Source: Perilla frutescens
Lineage: Eukaryota > Streptophyta > Magnoliopsida > Lamiales > Lamiaceae
Assembly: GCA_026008535.1 (NCBI GenBank)
Contig: BRKX01000017.1
Coordinates: 6,712,501 to 6,776,500 of the forward strand
Direction: 5' to 3'
DNA: 64,000 nucleotides
Numbering within the stretch: position 1 is the first letter of the stretch; every line of letters begins with the position of its first letter. The notes under the pieces are model-generated. The model saw only the letters and a program-made list of their open reading frames with translations, did not search any database and had not been told where the DNA came from. Made by a program: the position numbers and the translations under genes. Below, piece after piece: positions 32,358 to 44,352 of this stretch.

Positions 32358-34070
32358 ACGGTACGGCTTGGGGGTGCTTTTGTGGAATCAGATTCAACTT
32401 TCCCACTGCGTACTGGCTGATCGCGTTCACGACGCTACCACTATCAATGATGAGTGAGCACGTATCATCTTGGATTTCACAGCGCGCAGAGAAGATGTTT
32501 TCACGCTGATCATTCTGATCCTCCTCTCGAATCAGACTTAATGCTCGGATCGAAACAAGACTAACGTGGGCTTGCTTCGGCTTCTCATCTTCAACCTCAT
32601 CCACAGGTGGACGGTCAAGGGGCTGTTCGGTGCCTCCTTCCACTTCTGCTTCATCGAGCTCTTCCTCACTTGCTGACTCCAGCTCATTCTGCTCAGTAAG
32701 GAAAAGAACTCTGCGGTTCGGACACTGGGCTTGGAAGTGTCCCCATCCTCTGCACTTATGACATTGAACGTCACGTGCTCTCCCTGGAGTACTATTTGAA
32801 GACTGACTAGGCTGCATTGTTCGATTTGGATTACCTCTATTTGGTGTAGGTGAATTATACTCAGGTCTGCGGCTCGGCTGCGGTGCAGACTACTCAAAGC
32901 GGCGAACGGGCTGGGACTGCTGATCTTGATGATGTGTAGGGGCTGTTCTAGGCGTAGAAGACTCGCCTCACCCCACTGAGTCTGTGCCGGCGTCGACTGT
33001 GATGGTCTCCTGCGGCCATCTCTGAGCTGTCGCTCTACTATTGAGGCATAATGGACCATGGCTTCAATACTGGTGAAGTCCCTCAACTCGACTTCACAGG
33101 CGATGTCTGGATTCATTCCCTCAATGTATCGGTTGATTGTGGCAACCAATGTCTCTTCTTTCCCAACTCGATTAAGGGCTGTCTCTAGTTCCTTGTAGTA
33201 CTCCTCTATGGAACGTGTACCCTGTCTGATTTGGTTCAATTTCTTCTCGAGGTCACGCTCATAATGTACTGGAATGAAACGTCCTCTCATGACGTCCTTC
33301 ATCTCATGCCACGAATTAATAGGTGGGTGGCGCTCTCGGCATCGCCGGTTCTGCTGGAACTCCCACCAGGTGGCTGCATATCCTTTGAACTCTAATGATG
33401 CTAACTGGACCTTCTTCTGCTCAGGAAAATCATAGCAGTCAAAGATCTTGTCAACCTTTCTCTCCCAGTCAAGATAAAGGTCTGGATCATGTAACCTCTC
33501 AAACTCAGGGATGCTTGTCTTAATGTTATTCAACAGGCTTTCAGGATCCGTACGTCGGGTTGCATGTCGGTGGTAAGGCTGACGTGTTCAGTCACGTCTC
33601 TGAAATGGATCATACTCATCCTCAAATCCCTTTGCGAAATCACCAAAAGCTTCTGCAACATCTCGATTATATGGATCATTAAACTGCACATGAGGCTGGT
33701 GATGTTGAGCTTGTGGTGCTCTAGCATTTGCTCTGGCTGGCTCGATTACAATAACTTCTGGCTGATGAGCCGCTACTGGTTGTCGGTTTGCTCCTTCTGG
33801 CTGGATAGGTTGGGCTTGAACTGGTGGTGCTGCAGGAATTCGAGCAGCAATAAGCTCGAGCTGTGCCATCACCTTGGCCAATGAACTATCCAGCTTATGC
33901 TCCAGTGCTTGATGATGGTACTGGGCATCCCACGGCTGTGGCATTGATGAAGCCGCGTCTGTAGGAGTACTAGGTGATGCGGGTGCCTTATCAGTCATCT
34001 TGTTATATCCATCTCTGGATTCCATTAGTACCTGCAAAACAAATAAAACAAAGAAAATAAAAGAAAACAA
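32341..34070 (-). pseudogene. gag: Element E gag and protease active site (broken)
   Basis: ATG 34023 (MESRDGYNKMTDKAP) or 34070 begins a Pro/Ala/Gln-rich N-terminus. A stop (TGA, probably from CGA) at 33588-33590 precedes the capsid domain, about 33530-33010 (IPEFERLHDPDLYLDWERK, GYAATWWEFQQNRR, YYKELETALNRVG, GMNPDIACEVEL). A frameshift near 32930 follows. In the new frame come the zinc knuckle CHKCRGWGHFQAQC (about 32765-32725), an acidic linker and the protease active site LIIDSGSVVNAISQYAV (about 32440-32390). Confidence 0.85.
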
Positions 34071-34081
34071 AAGAACAGGAC

Positions 34082-35111
34082 CTCACACTTTTTTTTTACT
34101 CTCGTGTATAGCACTCAAAGTGTATAAATTCTCAATAAAGCTCGAACTCCAGCGACTCACAGTAGAACTCGAATTCCAGTAGTAGAATTGCTATTGACTC
34201 CTCCAGCTCTAGTCAAGAGCTCGAACTTGACTCCCAAAGTACCACGGGGTACACAAAAGACCACGAAGTAGGCTATAAAGGGTAAAGGTCGGCTGTAGGG
34301 GTGAAAATGTAGGAAAATTCGAAGAAACGGAAAAACCGGAAAATGTTCAACAGACGATTTCACCCTGAAGACGGCTGAATTTGGCCAACCGTACCTATAT
34401 GTCACGGCAAAGCCGTGAGTTTTGTTCAGCACGTCGAGAGGCTTCCGGAATAGTATTATGGGAAAAAATCGGAGTTCTAGAGCAAATTTGGCAGAAAACT
34501 AATTTTTGACTGCGGAGTGATCGGTGGATGAATTTTCAGTGGATAAGTGTGGGAAGCAAAGGCAAGAATAATGCTGGAATATGGGTCGATGTGTGCTGAA
34601 TTATGGAGCTAGATTGTACCAAGTGTGAATACGAGCTCAGCAAAGAAACAAAAATCAAAACCAACTAGGCAACAAATCCCAATCCTACTAGGAAACAAAT
34701 AAATCAACTCCTATAACACTAGACACAAAATTTTCGACCCTCCCCCTCTTCTTCAGCAAATTATGACTCCCCAACAACACAAGAAACTGCAAAGTGTCGT
34801 CCCCAATCGCTATACGACGAAGAACGGCAAATCGCGACACGACTCAAAGAAAACAAGACAAATACTACCCAAACTCAACAAGACTAATCAAGAACTATCA
34901 AGAACTTCAAGAATGAATCAAGATACTCAAGAAACACGGTGAACACAATAGGGCTCGATCAACTTTTCTTTTCTTTTCTTTTTTTTTATCAATTTTTTTT
35001 GTACGATTTTTTTTATAATGGAATCGACTACTTTTGCCTCTACTGTGTCACACACAAATTTGGATTGAACCACGACCAACCGAAGTCGACGTGGCTCTGG
35101 TACCAAAATTA
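34082..35111 (-). other. Element E leader and primer-binding site
   Basis: On the minus strand the LTR end (35112) is followed by TTTGGTACCAGAGCCACG (about 35108-35091), a GTCGTGGTTCAATCC motif, and an A-rich tract (about 35015-34960). No gene is seen until gag. Just before gag a pyrimidine run ends TTTTGCAG (about 34032), a possible 3' splice site. Confidence 0.6.
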
Positions 35112-36239
35112 TGATACGACCAAATATAACGCGGAAGCAAAGAATCGAACAACGCCAACTATGTATGTGATTCAACCCAACAATAAAATAAACAATACTG
35201 AATTAAGAACCCCAATAATCTGTATAAAACTAATAGGACTCGAATTTAACAAGAATTAACACAAAACAACTCAAATAACCCGTAAAACCCTAAATTAAAG
35301 ACACGAACAGAAACCTATGCAAACGACCTCGGATTGAGCTCACATTTTAACACAAGGCACAATCTGTAGAGATGCAAAACATATCCAAAACTCAGCTCAA
35401 ACAAACGTGTAGGTTGGGAGATCGAATGGTGGGAAATTTCTGACCCGATTTAGGGTTTTTAGACCTAAATCGATGAATCCGAATTTCGATCTGAGGTAGG
35501 ACGATTTCAAGGGTGTTGATGATGATATGGGAGTGTTATGGATATGGGTGGTGGCTGTGGTGGTGGTGGAAGGATCGGTGATGAAGAAAAACGAAAAGGA
35601 TAGCTGAAACTTACCCGAAACGAACCCCGAATCGACGAGAACTCAGAACGCGCCTATGGAGCAACCTTCAATGGCTGTCTAATCTGGATACTACGAGATA
35701 TCATGAAAGAGACAATAGATTTCAAGCTTGGATTTGCCAGAAACAAACTCTACCAAAGAACTATTGATTTTGAGACAAGTTGAAAAGCTTTGCGCTGTTT
35801 TTTCATTCAAAACGTGTCTGCCTTCAATAGGAACGAAAATCCCTAATTAATAAACCTAAGGAATGAAAATTAAAGTGTCTTGGGCCTAGAATTCGAACTG
35901 GGCTAATTAAAACTACTATTGGGTCTAATATCACTTAAACAGATTGTGATAATTGGGCCTGCTAAATAAATAAATCCACAACTGAAATAATAGACTTGAA
36001 ATAAATAAATTAACTAATTAAATCAGCAAGGAACGACTTTGCCATGGCTTCAATCGAGCTCCTCGATGCTTAAAATACTCACCAACTTGGGCTGTTTGAA
36101 ATCAGCTCCAACATCCTCCAGCTTCTTCCCGACATAACACTGAAGGTATCCTTGCAGCTTCTTGGCTCTAAGTCTCGTCACTGGACCTCTAAGCTGCAAC
36201 TCGGAATTTGAATCATAAATGCTAGCACCGGGCTCATCA
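35112..36239 (-). repeat. Element E 5' LTR (minus-strand sense)
   Basis: 1128 bp, TGATACGACC...GGGCTCATCA on the plus strand, pairing with 28041-29167. It lies next to the primer site, so in the sense of E it is the 5' LTR. Confidence 0.9.
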
Positions 36240-36557
36240 ATCTAGGTGAAACACATCCAAATAGATACTACCTTATCTATATCTTTTCTTTCCTTATACA
36301 TTCTTATTTCATCCTTATCTTTCCCTATCTATTCCTTTTCTTTTCTTGCTTTAATTTTCGTCCATATCCTTCCTTGTGGATCGAAAATTACCCCATACAC
36401 CACTGTGTGCACCATACACCACCCAGTTCATACACCTGTACACCAAACGCACCCTATACCCGTACACCATACACCATACACCCATGTACCATATAATTCC
36501 AAACACCTTAAACCATTAAGATGAATCCAGTTCGAGCCCACCCAAATCGATTCAGAG

Positions 36558-37967
36558 ATGCCGATGGTTTACACCACAACAAAGATAACCATCCCCGAGT
36601 TCGAGGGTCTACACGATCCAAATGCGTACCTAGATTGGGAACGCAGAGTTGATAAAATCTTTGAATACTACTACTTCCCCGAGCTAAAGAAGGTGCAATT
36701 AGTTTCCCTGAAGTTTAAAGGCTACGCAGCAACATGGTGGGGATTCTAGCAAAACTGATGTCACCAAGATCACCAACCACCTATCAATACATGGGGAGAA
36801 CTGAAAGATGAGATGTGGAAACGCTTCATTCCAGACTACTACCAATGGGAGCTAGAGGAGAATCTATACAAGCTTAGGCAAAGAGATCGAAGTGTAAATG
36901 ACTACTATAACAAAATGATTGAAGCCATGAGACGAGCTGATGTAGAAGAATATCCAAAAGATACCATGGATAGATTTCTAGCTGGTCTATGAAGGGCAAT
37001 TCGTGAAAAAGTAGCATTATATCACTTTGACGAGTTGGAAGACATGGTGGAATATGCCATTCGGATAGAAAAGTGGCTAGAGGAACTAGAGATGAAGTCA
37101 AGAGAGGAGGTTCAAGTAGAGTCAAAAGTAGAGTTGTTAACTAAGTTCGTCGCCATCAAAGAAGATTCTACTTCCAAGGTACTGATTCTAAACTTTGTTG
37201 AAGTACCTATTATCTCATTACCACCTGTTTCTATGTGTTTAGAAGAGGAGATCATTGAAGAATCTAAGCCAGAGATGGACATGATAGAAACAACTAATAT
37301 GGAGATTGTTGCCGCCGTTGAGGAATCGGAAGAAGTTCAAAAGTTGGTGAAAATACATCCATATTCTGAAAAGGAGAATGATATGAGTGGAGCAATGGTT
37401 GAAGATCATGAAGAGCTCGATCAAGCAAGCATGGAGGAGCTCACGAGTTCTAACATTATTTGTCCATCATTTTCTTGTGATGTCTATATTATACAGGATG
37501 TTGAAAATGCTCCATTGGATATTGTTGTACCCCCAAATTTGTTCGCACATACCACGCATTCTGAGGAGCTGAAATTTCGACCACTTGTCATCGAGTGGAT
37601 GTTCATGATCTTGAAGATGCATTTTATGCAGCTTGTGCAAAAGGAGTTCGATAGTCGATTCGTGTTCATCTTTGATCCAGGTGATTCGAATTCGAGGACG
37701 AATTCTTTTCAAGATGAGGGGAATGATGAGTCCACGACAAGCCTTGAAGAACCAAAACTGGAGCTGCAATTACGAGATCCAATTGCATGACTTCGAGCGA
37801 AACAATTGCAAGGATATTTCCAAGCATTTGTTCGTAAGAAGTTTGAAGATGAAGAAGGAGTTGAGATCAGCTCCAAGATTGTTGTGTTGTTCAAAATTAA
37901 AGATTGTAAATCAAGGTTTGAAGAACACACGTGCATAGATTTATTCGAGCATGTTGGCAGCGCATGA
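36558..37967 (+). pseudogene. Element D gag-acidic-tail ORF, extends into 3' LTR
   Basis: A single frame from ATG 36558 to the stop at 37965-37967 is interrupted by in-frame stops near 36747, 36756, 36990 and 37788 but has no frameshift. Order: capsid-type gag domain (IPEFEGLHDPNAYLDWERR to AIRIEKWLEELE, about 36585-37090); acidic region (about 37220-37440) with VEDHEELDQASMEEL; a region with no known match; an integrase-tail-like NSRTNSFQDEGND; then, inside the LTR from 37724, LRAKQLQGYFQAF and KDCKSRFEEHTCIDLFEHVG. There is no zinc knuckle. Element I has the same order and shares the VEDHEELDQ and SRFEE wording. Confidence 0.78.
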
Positions 37968-38975
37968 AGTTTAATTAATTCAGCCCATGTTCGAGTATTA
38001 GAGCCCAAGTTTGAAGGCCACAAGTTGTTGAGTTTAATTTATCCATAGTTTAGATTTTTCTTATTTTATTTTTGGTACCACTTAAGGTAGATTTCCTATT
38101 CTAATTAAGGTAGAAATCCTAGTTAGATTAGGATAGATTTATTTTTCTAATACCTTAAGGATTTTATCTTGAATTTTCGTCCATCCCTCTATTATAAATA
38201 GGGGATCATTGTTACTTTGATATTTAGACCATATTTGATTAAGAAGAATTTACCTTTCAATATCGTCTCAACCCAAGAACCTCTTTTGTTTATTTTCAGC
38301 TGAAAATACGCACTCTTAAGAAGCTTGCAACTTTTTAGGTTTTATTATAAGTCTCGTTCTAGTTCTTTTTGTGGAATTAGGGTTGGATTGCTAACGAAGA
38401 GAATTCAAGTAGTGAATCATTTTGTGTATTGTTTTACACTTGGTGTTTCACCCCGAGTTCAATTCATCTATCGATGAGATTCCAAATGAAGTACGTTTCG
38501 CGGATCAAGTGTCCACGGGGTTGGCTTTCGCATATCAACTCATCTATCTTCATCAACATCGCCAATCATTACCGACGTCATCCATCTTCCATACAATGTC
38601 CATATCATTCCAATATCATCCCAAGTCAGATCAAGTGCCATACATCAAGTATCCAAGCCATTCAAGCCATCGCAAGTTATACGTGCTCCGTTCAGCCTGA
38701 ACAGCAACTATACCGTAAGTACTTCAAATCCCTATCATAACCTATCTTCTCAAAGCCATTCTTCACATTCCTTACACATACTACACGCCCATAACCATAT
38801 CCTTTCATATTCGTACCTAAACAGCCCCTTGTCATTCTATTTAGTTGTGTTTAGTCATATATTTCACCTATTAATAGTGTCGGATTGAAACCCTTCATTC
38901 GCTTGACGTGTTTCGATCTAAAAGTCTTCCGCCACGTTTTCTCTCGGTGTTGATCATCATACCGGGATCATATCA
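37724..38975 (+). repeat. Element D 3' LTR
   Basis: 1252 bp, TGATGAGTCC...GATCATATCA, after AAGATGAGGGGAA. A TATA-like box lies at 38190-38201. About 240 bp at its start are coding. Followed by target duplication TGTTG. Confidence 0.92.
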
Positions 38976-38980
38976 TGTTG

Positions 38981-40190
38981 TCACCTTATGCTTGACTCCG
39001 TGCCTAGCAAGCAATGCTCCCATCCATTTGTTGCAAAAATGTGAGCCACTATCGCTCACAATGGCTCTAGGGGATCCAAACCATGTCAAGATATTCTTTT
39101 TGAGAAATTTGAGGACGACCTTTAATTTGCATCACTTGTCTTTGTCGGAATAGCTTCAATCCACCGAGACACAAAATCCACGACTAACAAAATGTACAAG
39201 TTCCCTTCCGAAGCAACAAATGGTCCCATGAAATCTATACCCCAAACATCAAAAAGCTCAACTTCAATGATATTCTTCATAGGCATTTCATCTTTCTTGG
39301 AGATAGATCCCATACGTTGACACTTATCACAACTTTTAACGAACTCTCTTGCATCCTTGAATATGCTTGGCCAATAGAATCCACTATGGTAGATCTTCCT
39401 AGCGGTTCGATTGGCTCCAAAATGTCCTCCACTTAACCCCGCATGGCATGCTTCTAAAATTTTCCCCCACTCCTCTTCGGGCACACACCTTCTTAATATG
39501 AGATCCGCACATATTCTAAACAAAAATGGCTCATCACACACAAAGAATCTCAAATCATGGAAGAATTTCTTCTTTTGATATCCTTTTAACTCCTTAGGAA
39601 CAACTCCCGCCACCAAGTAAATGATTATATCCACAAACCATGGCACCTTCATTGTTCCCACAACTAGGATCCTCTCATCCAGGAAGCAATCATCAATCTC
39701 CCTTTTATCCTCTTGATCGTTCTTAGTATGCTCCAAACGAGAGAGGTGGTCGGCCACCACATTCTCACACCATCTTCGGTCTCTAATTTCTACATTGAAT
39801 TTTAAAAGGAGAAGGATCCACCTTATGAGTCGGGGCTTGGCATCCTTCTTAGCAAAGAGGTACCTCAACGCAGCATGATCTATGTGGATAATTGTTCGGG
39901 CCCCAATGAGGTAGGGCCGGAACTTGTCAAAAGCATATACAACCGCCAACAATTCCCTCTCCGTAGTTGTATAGTTGATTTGTGCCGGGTCCAATGTTTT
40001 GCTTTCATAGTAGATCACCCGGAAAAATTTTTCTCTCCTTTGCCCCAATGCGGCCCCCACGGCCACCTCGCTTGCATCACACATGAGCTCAAATGGCTCA
40101 TTCCAATCCGGAGTAATGAGCACCAGGGCCGTCATTAGGGCCTTCTTAAGCGTCAAAACGCCTGCACACAATCATTATAAAAAATAAAGT
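38981..40190 (-). pseudogene. Element B RNase H and integrase N-terminal/core part
   Basis: Minus-strand frame 40171-39122 encodes RNase H (FELMCDASEVAVGAALGQRR, TTTERELLAVVYAFDKFRPY, IHIDHAALRYL) and the integrase zinc finger (CHAGLSGGHFGANRTARKI...SCDKCQ, about 39450-39320). It goes on to the core with FDVWGIDFMGPF and FVSRWIEAIPTKTSD. The core continues with frame damage near 39120 to 38981 (SPRAIVSDSGSHF-like residues), where D is inserted. The rest of integrase is at 26109-26522. Confidence 0.85.
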
Positions 40191-40977
40191 CATTAGATTT
40201 TTCAAGCAATTTACACAAAGACTTAGAAATTTTTGAAAAATCCTTAATAAAACGCTGATAGAACCCGGCATAGCCAATGAAATTTCGGACACCCTTTTCA
40301 TTTGTGGGGGATGGAAGCTTCTCATTTGTAGTCGAAGCATTTCACAAACCAAAAGACATTCTTCTAAAAGTAAAAATTCCATAAGGACATGTAACAGCGG
40401 ATTTATATTGGTCCTCGGGTGCAATCAAAATTTGGTTATACCCGGAATAACTGTCAATAAAATAATAGAACTCATACCCAGCCAACCTATCAAGCATTTG
40501 GTCAATAAAATGTAATGGGAAATGGTCTTTTCTAGTGGCGGCATTCAAAGCACGATAATTAATACACACTCGCCAACCATTCACAATCCTAGTAGCAATC
40601 AACTCATTGTTTTCATCCTTCACTACGGTCATACCTCCCTTCTTAGCTACAACTTGAGTAGGACTCACCCACTCACTATCGGAAATAGCATAAATAATAC
40701 CCGCATCAAGCCATTTAAGAACTTCTTTCCTAACTACTTCTTGCATTATATAATTCAACCTACATTGTGGTTGGAGACGAGGTTTGTAGTCATCTTCTAG
40801 AAAGATCCTATGCATACAAACGGTGGGGCTAATCCCCTTCAAATCCTTAATAGACCACCCTAAAGCGGATTTATGTTTTCTCAGGACTCTTAACAACTTG
40901 TCAAGCTCACATGTGGATAAATAAGCCAACACAATCACGGGATATGTCTCATTCTCACCCAAGTAAGCATACCTCAA
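40191..40977 (-). pseudogene. Element B reverse transcriptase with catalytic-box deletion
   Basis: Frame 40977-40342 covers the start of reverse transcriptase (GWRVCINYRALNAATRKDHF, FIDSYSGYNQI, TCPYGIFTFRRMSFGL). Right after SFGL the sequence jumps to the post-catalytic connection region (KLPSPTNEKGVRNFIGYAGF, about 40320-40270). The segment with the FMDD box and about 100 residues is missing. A frame break near 40170 joins it to RNase H. No reverse transcription is possible with this copy. Confidence 0.85.
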
Positions 40978-42098
40978 GTGACCCGGAAAGGGGCTTCAAC
41001 TCCTCTTTCTTGTCTTTCTTCTCACCTCCTTCCTTCTTCAATGCTTCATCTTTTTCATCCCTCAATGGCAAGAAGCGGTTTTCTCTTCTTGGGATTTCCT
41101 CTGGGGAATCAAGAGCACAGACATAATCCAAAATATCAGTGTTATCATCAAAAACATCAAAAGAAGAAGAAGAGTAAAGGGATGCAAACAAGCTAGTCTT
41201 CAATGCATCTTGAGATGTATAGTGCTCCATCATTCTTTCTTCAACACATTCTTCTACAATCTTCATCACTTTACAATCCTCCATTCTCATAGACTCTTCA
41301 TCATCATCATGAAATTTCATTGCATTGTAGATTGAAAAAGTGCTACTTTCATCATTTAATCGGAAAGTAAGCTCGCCTTTGGACACATCAATAAGTGCCT
41401 TTCCCGTTGTAAAAAATGGCCTTCCTCAAGATGAGTGGCACGTTCTTATCCTCTTCCATATCTAGGACAACAAAATCCACAGGAAAAATGAAATCATTCA
41501 CCTTCACAAGAACATCTTCCACAACTCCCTTTGGATAAGTTAAAGACCTATCCGTCATTTGCAAGCAAATTGTTGTCGGCTTGATTTCTCCAACATTGAG
41601 CTTCAAGAAGAACGACAATGGTATAAGGTTTATACCTGCTCCCAAGTCACAAAGAGCCTTCTTCTCATGATGATCTCCAATAGTCACAATAATATTGAAA
41701 CTCCCGGGATCCTTCATCTTGGCGGGAAGCATCTTTTGAATTAAGGCACTACAATTTTCCATTAGACTCACGGTCTCAAAGTTGCCTAATTTCTTCTTTC
41801 TTGTCACCACATCTTTGAGGAATTTGGCATAGCTTGGCATTTGTTGCAAGGCCTCCACAAGAGGGAGGTTAATTTGGATCCTCTGGAATATATCAAGAAA
41901 TTTGGAAAATTGCTCTTCATTCTTGGATTTTTGAAGCCTTTGAGGATAAGGCACCTTTACTTGCAATTCATCTATCTTCTTTGGTTGAGGTATTGATTTG
42001 TCTTCGATTGGCTCATCTTCCTTGGTTTTCACTTCCTCATCCACTATTTCTTCGTCTTTTCCTTCTTCAATGGTTGTCTCATCACATTGCTTTGGCAT
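40955..42098 (-). pseudogene. Element B aspartic protease and linker
   Basis: Frame 42098-41388 begins with an acidic/Lys-rich linker and the Athila-conserved QINLPLVEALQQMPSYAKFL. The protease active site CDLGAGINLIPLSFF follows at about 41660-41610, with downstream PKGVVEDVLVKVNDFIFPVD. A frame change near 41388 and LILRKAIF in place of the usual LILGRPFL mark decay. The second frame (41386-40955) is a linker with acidic stretches before the reverse transcriptase. Confidence 0.82.
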
Positions 42099-42461
42099 TT
42101 CGGGCCCTTTCTATGCGGTCCCACTCTGTAAGGTAATGGCCTTGCAATCCTTTGGGTTTACCATTGTATTGGAGGGAAAATGTCCCGATTGATGTTGACC
42201 TCCCACGGCGGTGGCTAGTTGCCTTATTTGTTTCTCAAGCATCTTCAATTGTGTGTTGATCGCCGCTTGGTTGCTCTCAAGCTTCTCAAATCTTGTTTGA
42301 GATTATCCCATGTACTTATCAATTTTGTTCAATAAAGTCATGAGAAGTTCTTCCATTTTCAGCTTCTTTTCCTCATCGATGACCCCATTTGTAACCAAGA
42401 ACCCCGGTGGTGGTTGAAGGGCGTTATTTAGATTCCTATAGGATAGATTTGGGTGTAGTGG

Positions 42462-43483
42462 TCAGTGTTGATATTGGTTGCCTGGTCCATCATGTTGACC
42501 TTGGAAATACGGCTTGAACCCTTGATTATATGGCCTTTGGTGGTTCCCATAACCACTTTGGTTCACATAATTAGCTTCCTCAAGATGAGGTAGAGTAGAA
42601 GCGTCGATCCTTTGCACCACCATAGCTTCGATCTTAGAATTCAAAGTCGACATTTGGGCGGGTAGAAGGGCTATCGAATCCGTGCTTACATTAGTGTCCA
42701 CTGTCTTCAACATTTGAATTCTATCTCTTTCACTCGGCCATTAGAAAGAATTGGAAGCCATCTCATCAATGATAGTCAATGCTTCTTCCAGTCCCCTTCC
42801 TAGTAGAGATGCACCGGCGGCGGCATCTAAGATTCTTCTCATCTCGAGTGTTGATCCGGAGTAGAAAAGGCACGCTTGATGGTTCGTACCAAAGTCATGG
42901 CCCGGGCATTTCCTCAATATCTCACGAAATCGCTCCCACGCTTCATACATAGACTCATCTTCCCTTTACCTAAATTTGGTGATCTCCCGTTTGAGCTTTA
43001 ATGTCTTCCCCGATGGAAAGAACTTTTGCAAAAACTTAGAGATCATTGTGTTCCAAGATTCAAACATTGATGGGGGTTGGTTCAACCACCAAGCCCGAGC
43101 TTTATCACAGAGGGGAAAATAGAATAGCCTAAGTCTCACGGCGTCCTCCGGTACTCCATTCATTTTCGCCGTCCGACTTATCTCAAGGAATTGGTTGATG
43201 TGCTCATGAGGATCTTCAATTGCGGAGCCCTAAATTGATTTTGGAAAACCATTGATATCAATCCCGGCTTGAGCTCAAAGTTATTATCAAGAATAGCCAG
43301 TCCATTCCTTGCTCCTTTATTGATAACGGGTTGAAACAAATTACGGATTGGAGCCTCCTCTTGGGCTCTAGCTTCCTCTTGGGCCCTCAATTATGCCCTC
43401 AACTCCTCCATTTGTGCTTGCATCTCAAGGACTAAGGGGTCTTGAATTGGGGGATTGGGAATTTGGTTGTTGTTATCCCCCAT
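42462..43483 (-). pseudogene. gag: Element B gag (broken)
   Basis: ATG 43483 (MGDNNNQIPNPPIQDPLVLE) fits the primer site 210 bp upstream. Stops and frame changes near 43390, 43178, 42960 and 42735 break the frame. Capsid pieces are clear: EDAVRLRLFYFPLCDKARAW, SKFLQKFFPSGKT, MYEAWERFREILRKCPGHDF and ILDAAAGASLLGRGLEEALT. The C-terminal part (42713-42462) is Asn/Gln/Gly/Tyr-rich. I see no zinc knuckle. Confidence 0.8.
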
Positions 43484-43692
43484 CATCCTTCATCGCCTAG
43501 CCGCGTTACGATGATGATTTGTAGCTTCTATTTTACAATCGACTTCAAACAAAGGTTCTCCACGCGACCTTGTTCGCACACAACACCTAACAAAAGCACA
43601 AGGTAAGTTTGGAACTTAAAAGAAAATTACACGTTTAATCTAGCAAAGCAATTCTTGAAATGATATTGCATATACTCAAATAAACAAATTAA

Positions 43693-43713
43693 TTCCCTGA
43701 CAACGGTGCCAAA
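43693..43713 (-). promoter_or_regulatory. Element B primer-binding site (tRNA-Asp type, degraded)
   Basis: On the minus strand TTTGGCACCGTTGTCAGGGA resembles the site TGGCGCCGTTGCCGGGG of A with several C-to-T or G-to-A type changes. It is 4 bases from the LTR end. Confidence 0.7.
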
Positions 43714-43717
43714 AACT

Positions 43718-44352
43718 TGATGAGATTCTTCTTTCACAACTATTTGATCAACACAAGCTTTAATTTACCAAATCTCAATTATGCAAGTGAACATACGGAG
43801 CATAGGAGACCGGGTCGAACACAGGGAATTAATTACATAAATGAGTCTATAAGTACCATCACTATGCAAACCATTCAGAATTTGGTTGGGAATTAACTAG
43901 AAAAACAAGATTTGCATTAATAAACAATAATAGCAACACAAGAGAAATAGAAGAGAATTAAAACCAAATAAAAAAATCATTTAAGGGAAATTGGCTCTAG
44001 GGAATAGATCATTGTCAAGGATACAATCATCAAATAAGGGATTCATGCATAATTTTCCAATCAAACAACAGTTGATGACCAATATAGCCTAAGCCCTCTC
44101 TCAAACAACCAAGGCATTTTTAAATTAAACACAATCCCCCTATCTCTAGGGCTCAATTGCAATTTAATCTAAATTAAGCTCAATCAACCAATAAAACACC
44201 AATTAAACACTAATTTCTCAATCTCATGCCAAATTGGGATCATAAATCAATTACCCATGTATAATTAGTTTTCTCAAACCTAATCACACATAAATTTCTA
44301 TTCTAGGATGACCAATCCAAGCATAGATTCAAGAATAACATTGATTTATGAT
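43718..44352 (-). repeat. Element B 5' LTR fragment
   Basis: The inner LTR end (TGATGAGATT on the plus strand, i.e. ...AATCTCATCA in B sense) lies beside the primer site. It extends 635 bp to 44352, where F starts. The outer end is missing. No ORF is seen. Confidence 0.65.

Larger units (their letters stand above)
28041..36239 (-). mobile_element. Element E: CRM-like chromovirus, nearly intact
   Basis: LTRs 28041-29167 and 35112-36239 differ at about 30 positions by eye in 1.13 kb (roughly 97 % identity). Flanks read GTCTA (28036-28040) and ATCTA (36240-36244), a target duplication with one change. Read on the minus strand it has primer site, gag, protease, reverse transcriptase, RNase H, integrase and LTR-encoded tail. 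Only a few lesions break it: stop at 33588, frameshift near 32930, a stop near 32160, one base lost near 31320, and a stop near 29317. Confidence 0.92.
26528..38975 (+). mobile_element. Element D: gag-only non-autonomous LTR element, split by E
   Basis: LTRs 26528-27727 and 37724-38975 are flanked by the perfect target duplication TGTTG (26523-26527 and 38976-38980). Without E it is about 4.2 kb: LTR, primer site, A-rich leader, CA-rich leader, one gag-acidic-tail ORF, polypurine tract, LTR. It has no protease, reverse transcriptase or integrase core, so it must have moved with proteins from another element. It sits in the integrase gene of B. Confidence 0.92.
23002..44352 (-). mobile_element. 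Element B: Athila-type Gypsy retrotransposon, 3' end outside window
   Basis: Read on the minus strand the order is 5' LTR fragment (44352-43718), primer site, gag, protease, reverse transcriptase, RNase H, integrase (split by D), conserved post-pol motif, candidate promoter/intron, ATHILA-family ORF and polypurine tract (23019-23002). Its 3' LTR should lie left of the window, past element I. Continuity across D is shown by the TGTTG duplication and by integrase sequence that resumes correctly on both sides. The 5' LTR is truncated at 44352 by F. B is a different Athila subfamily from A. Confidence 0.85.
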
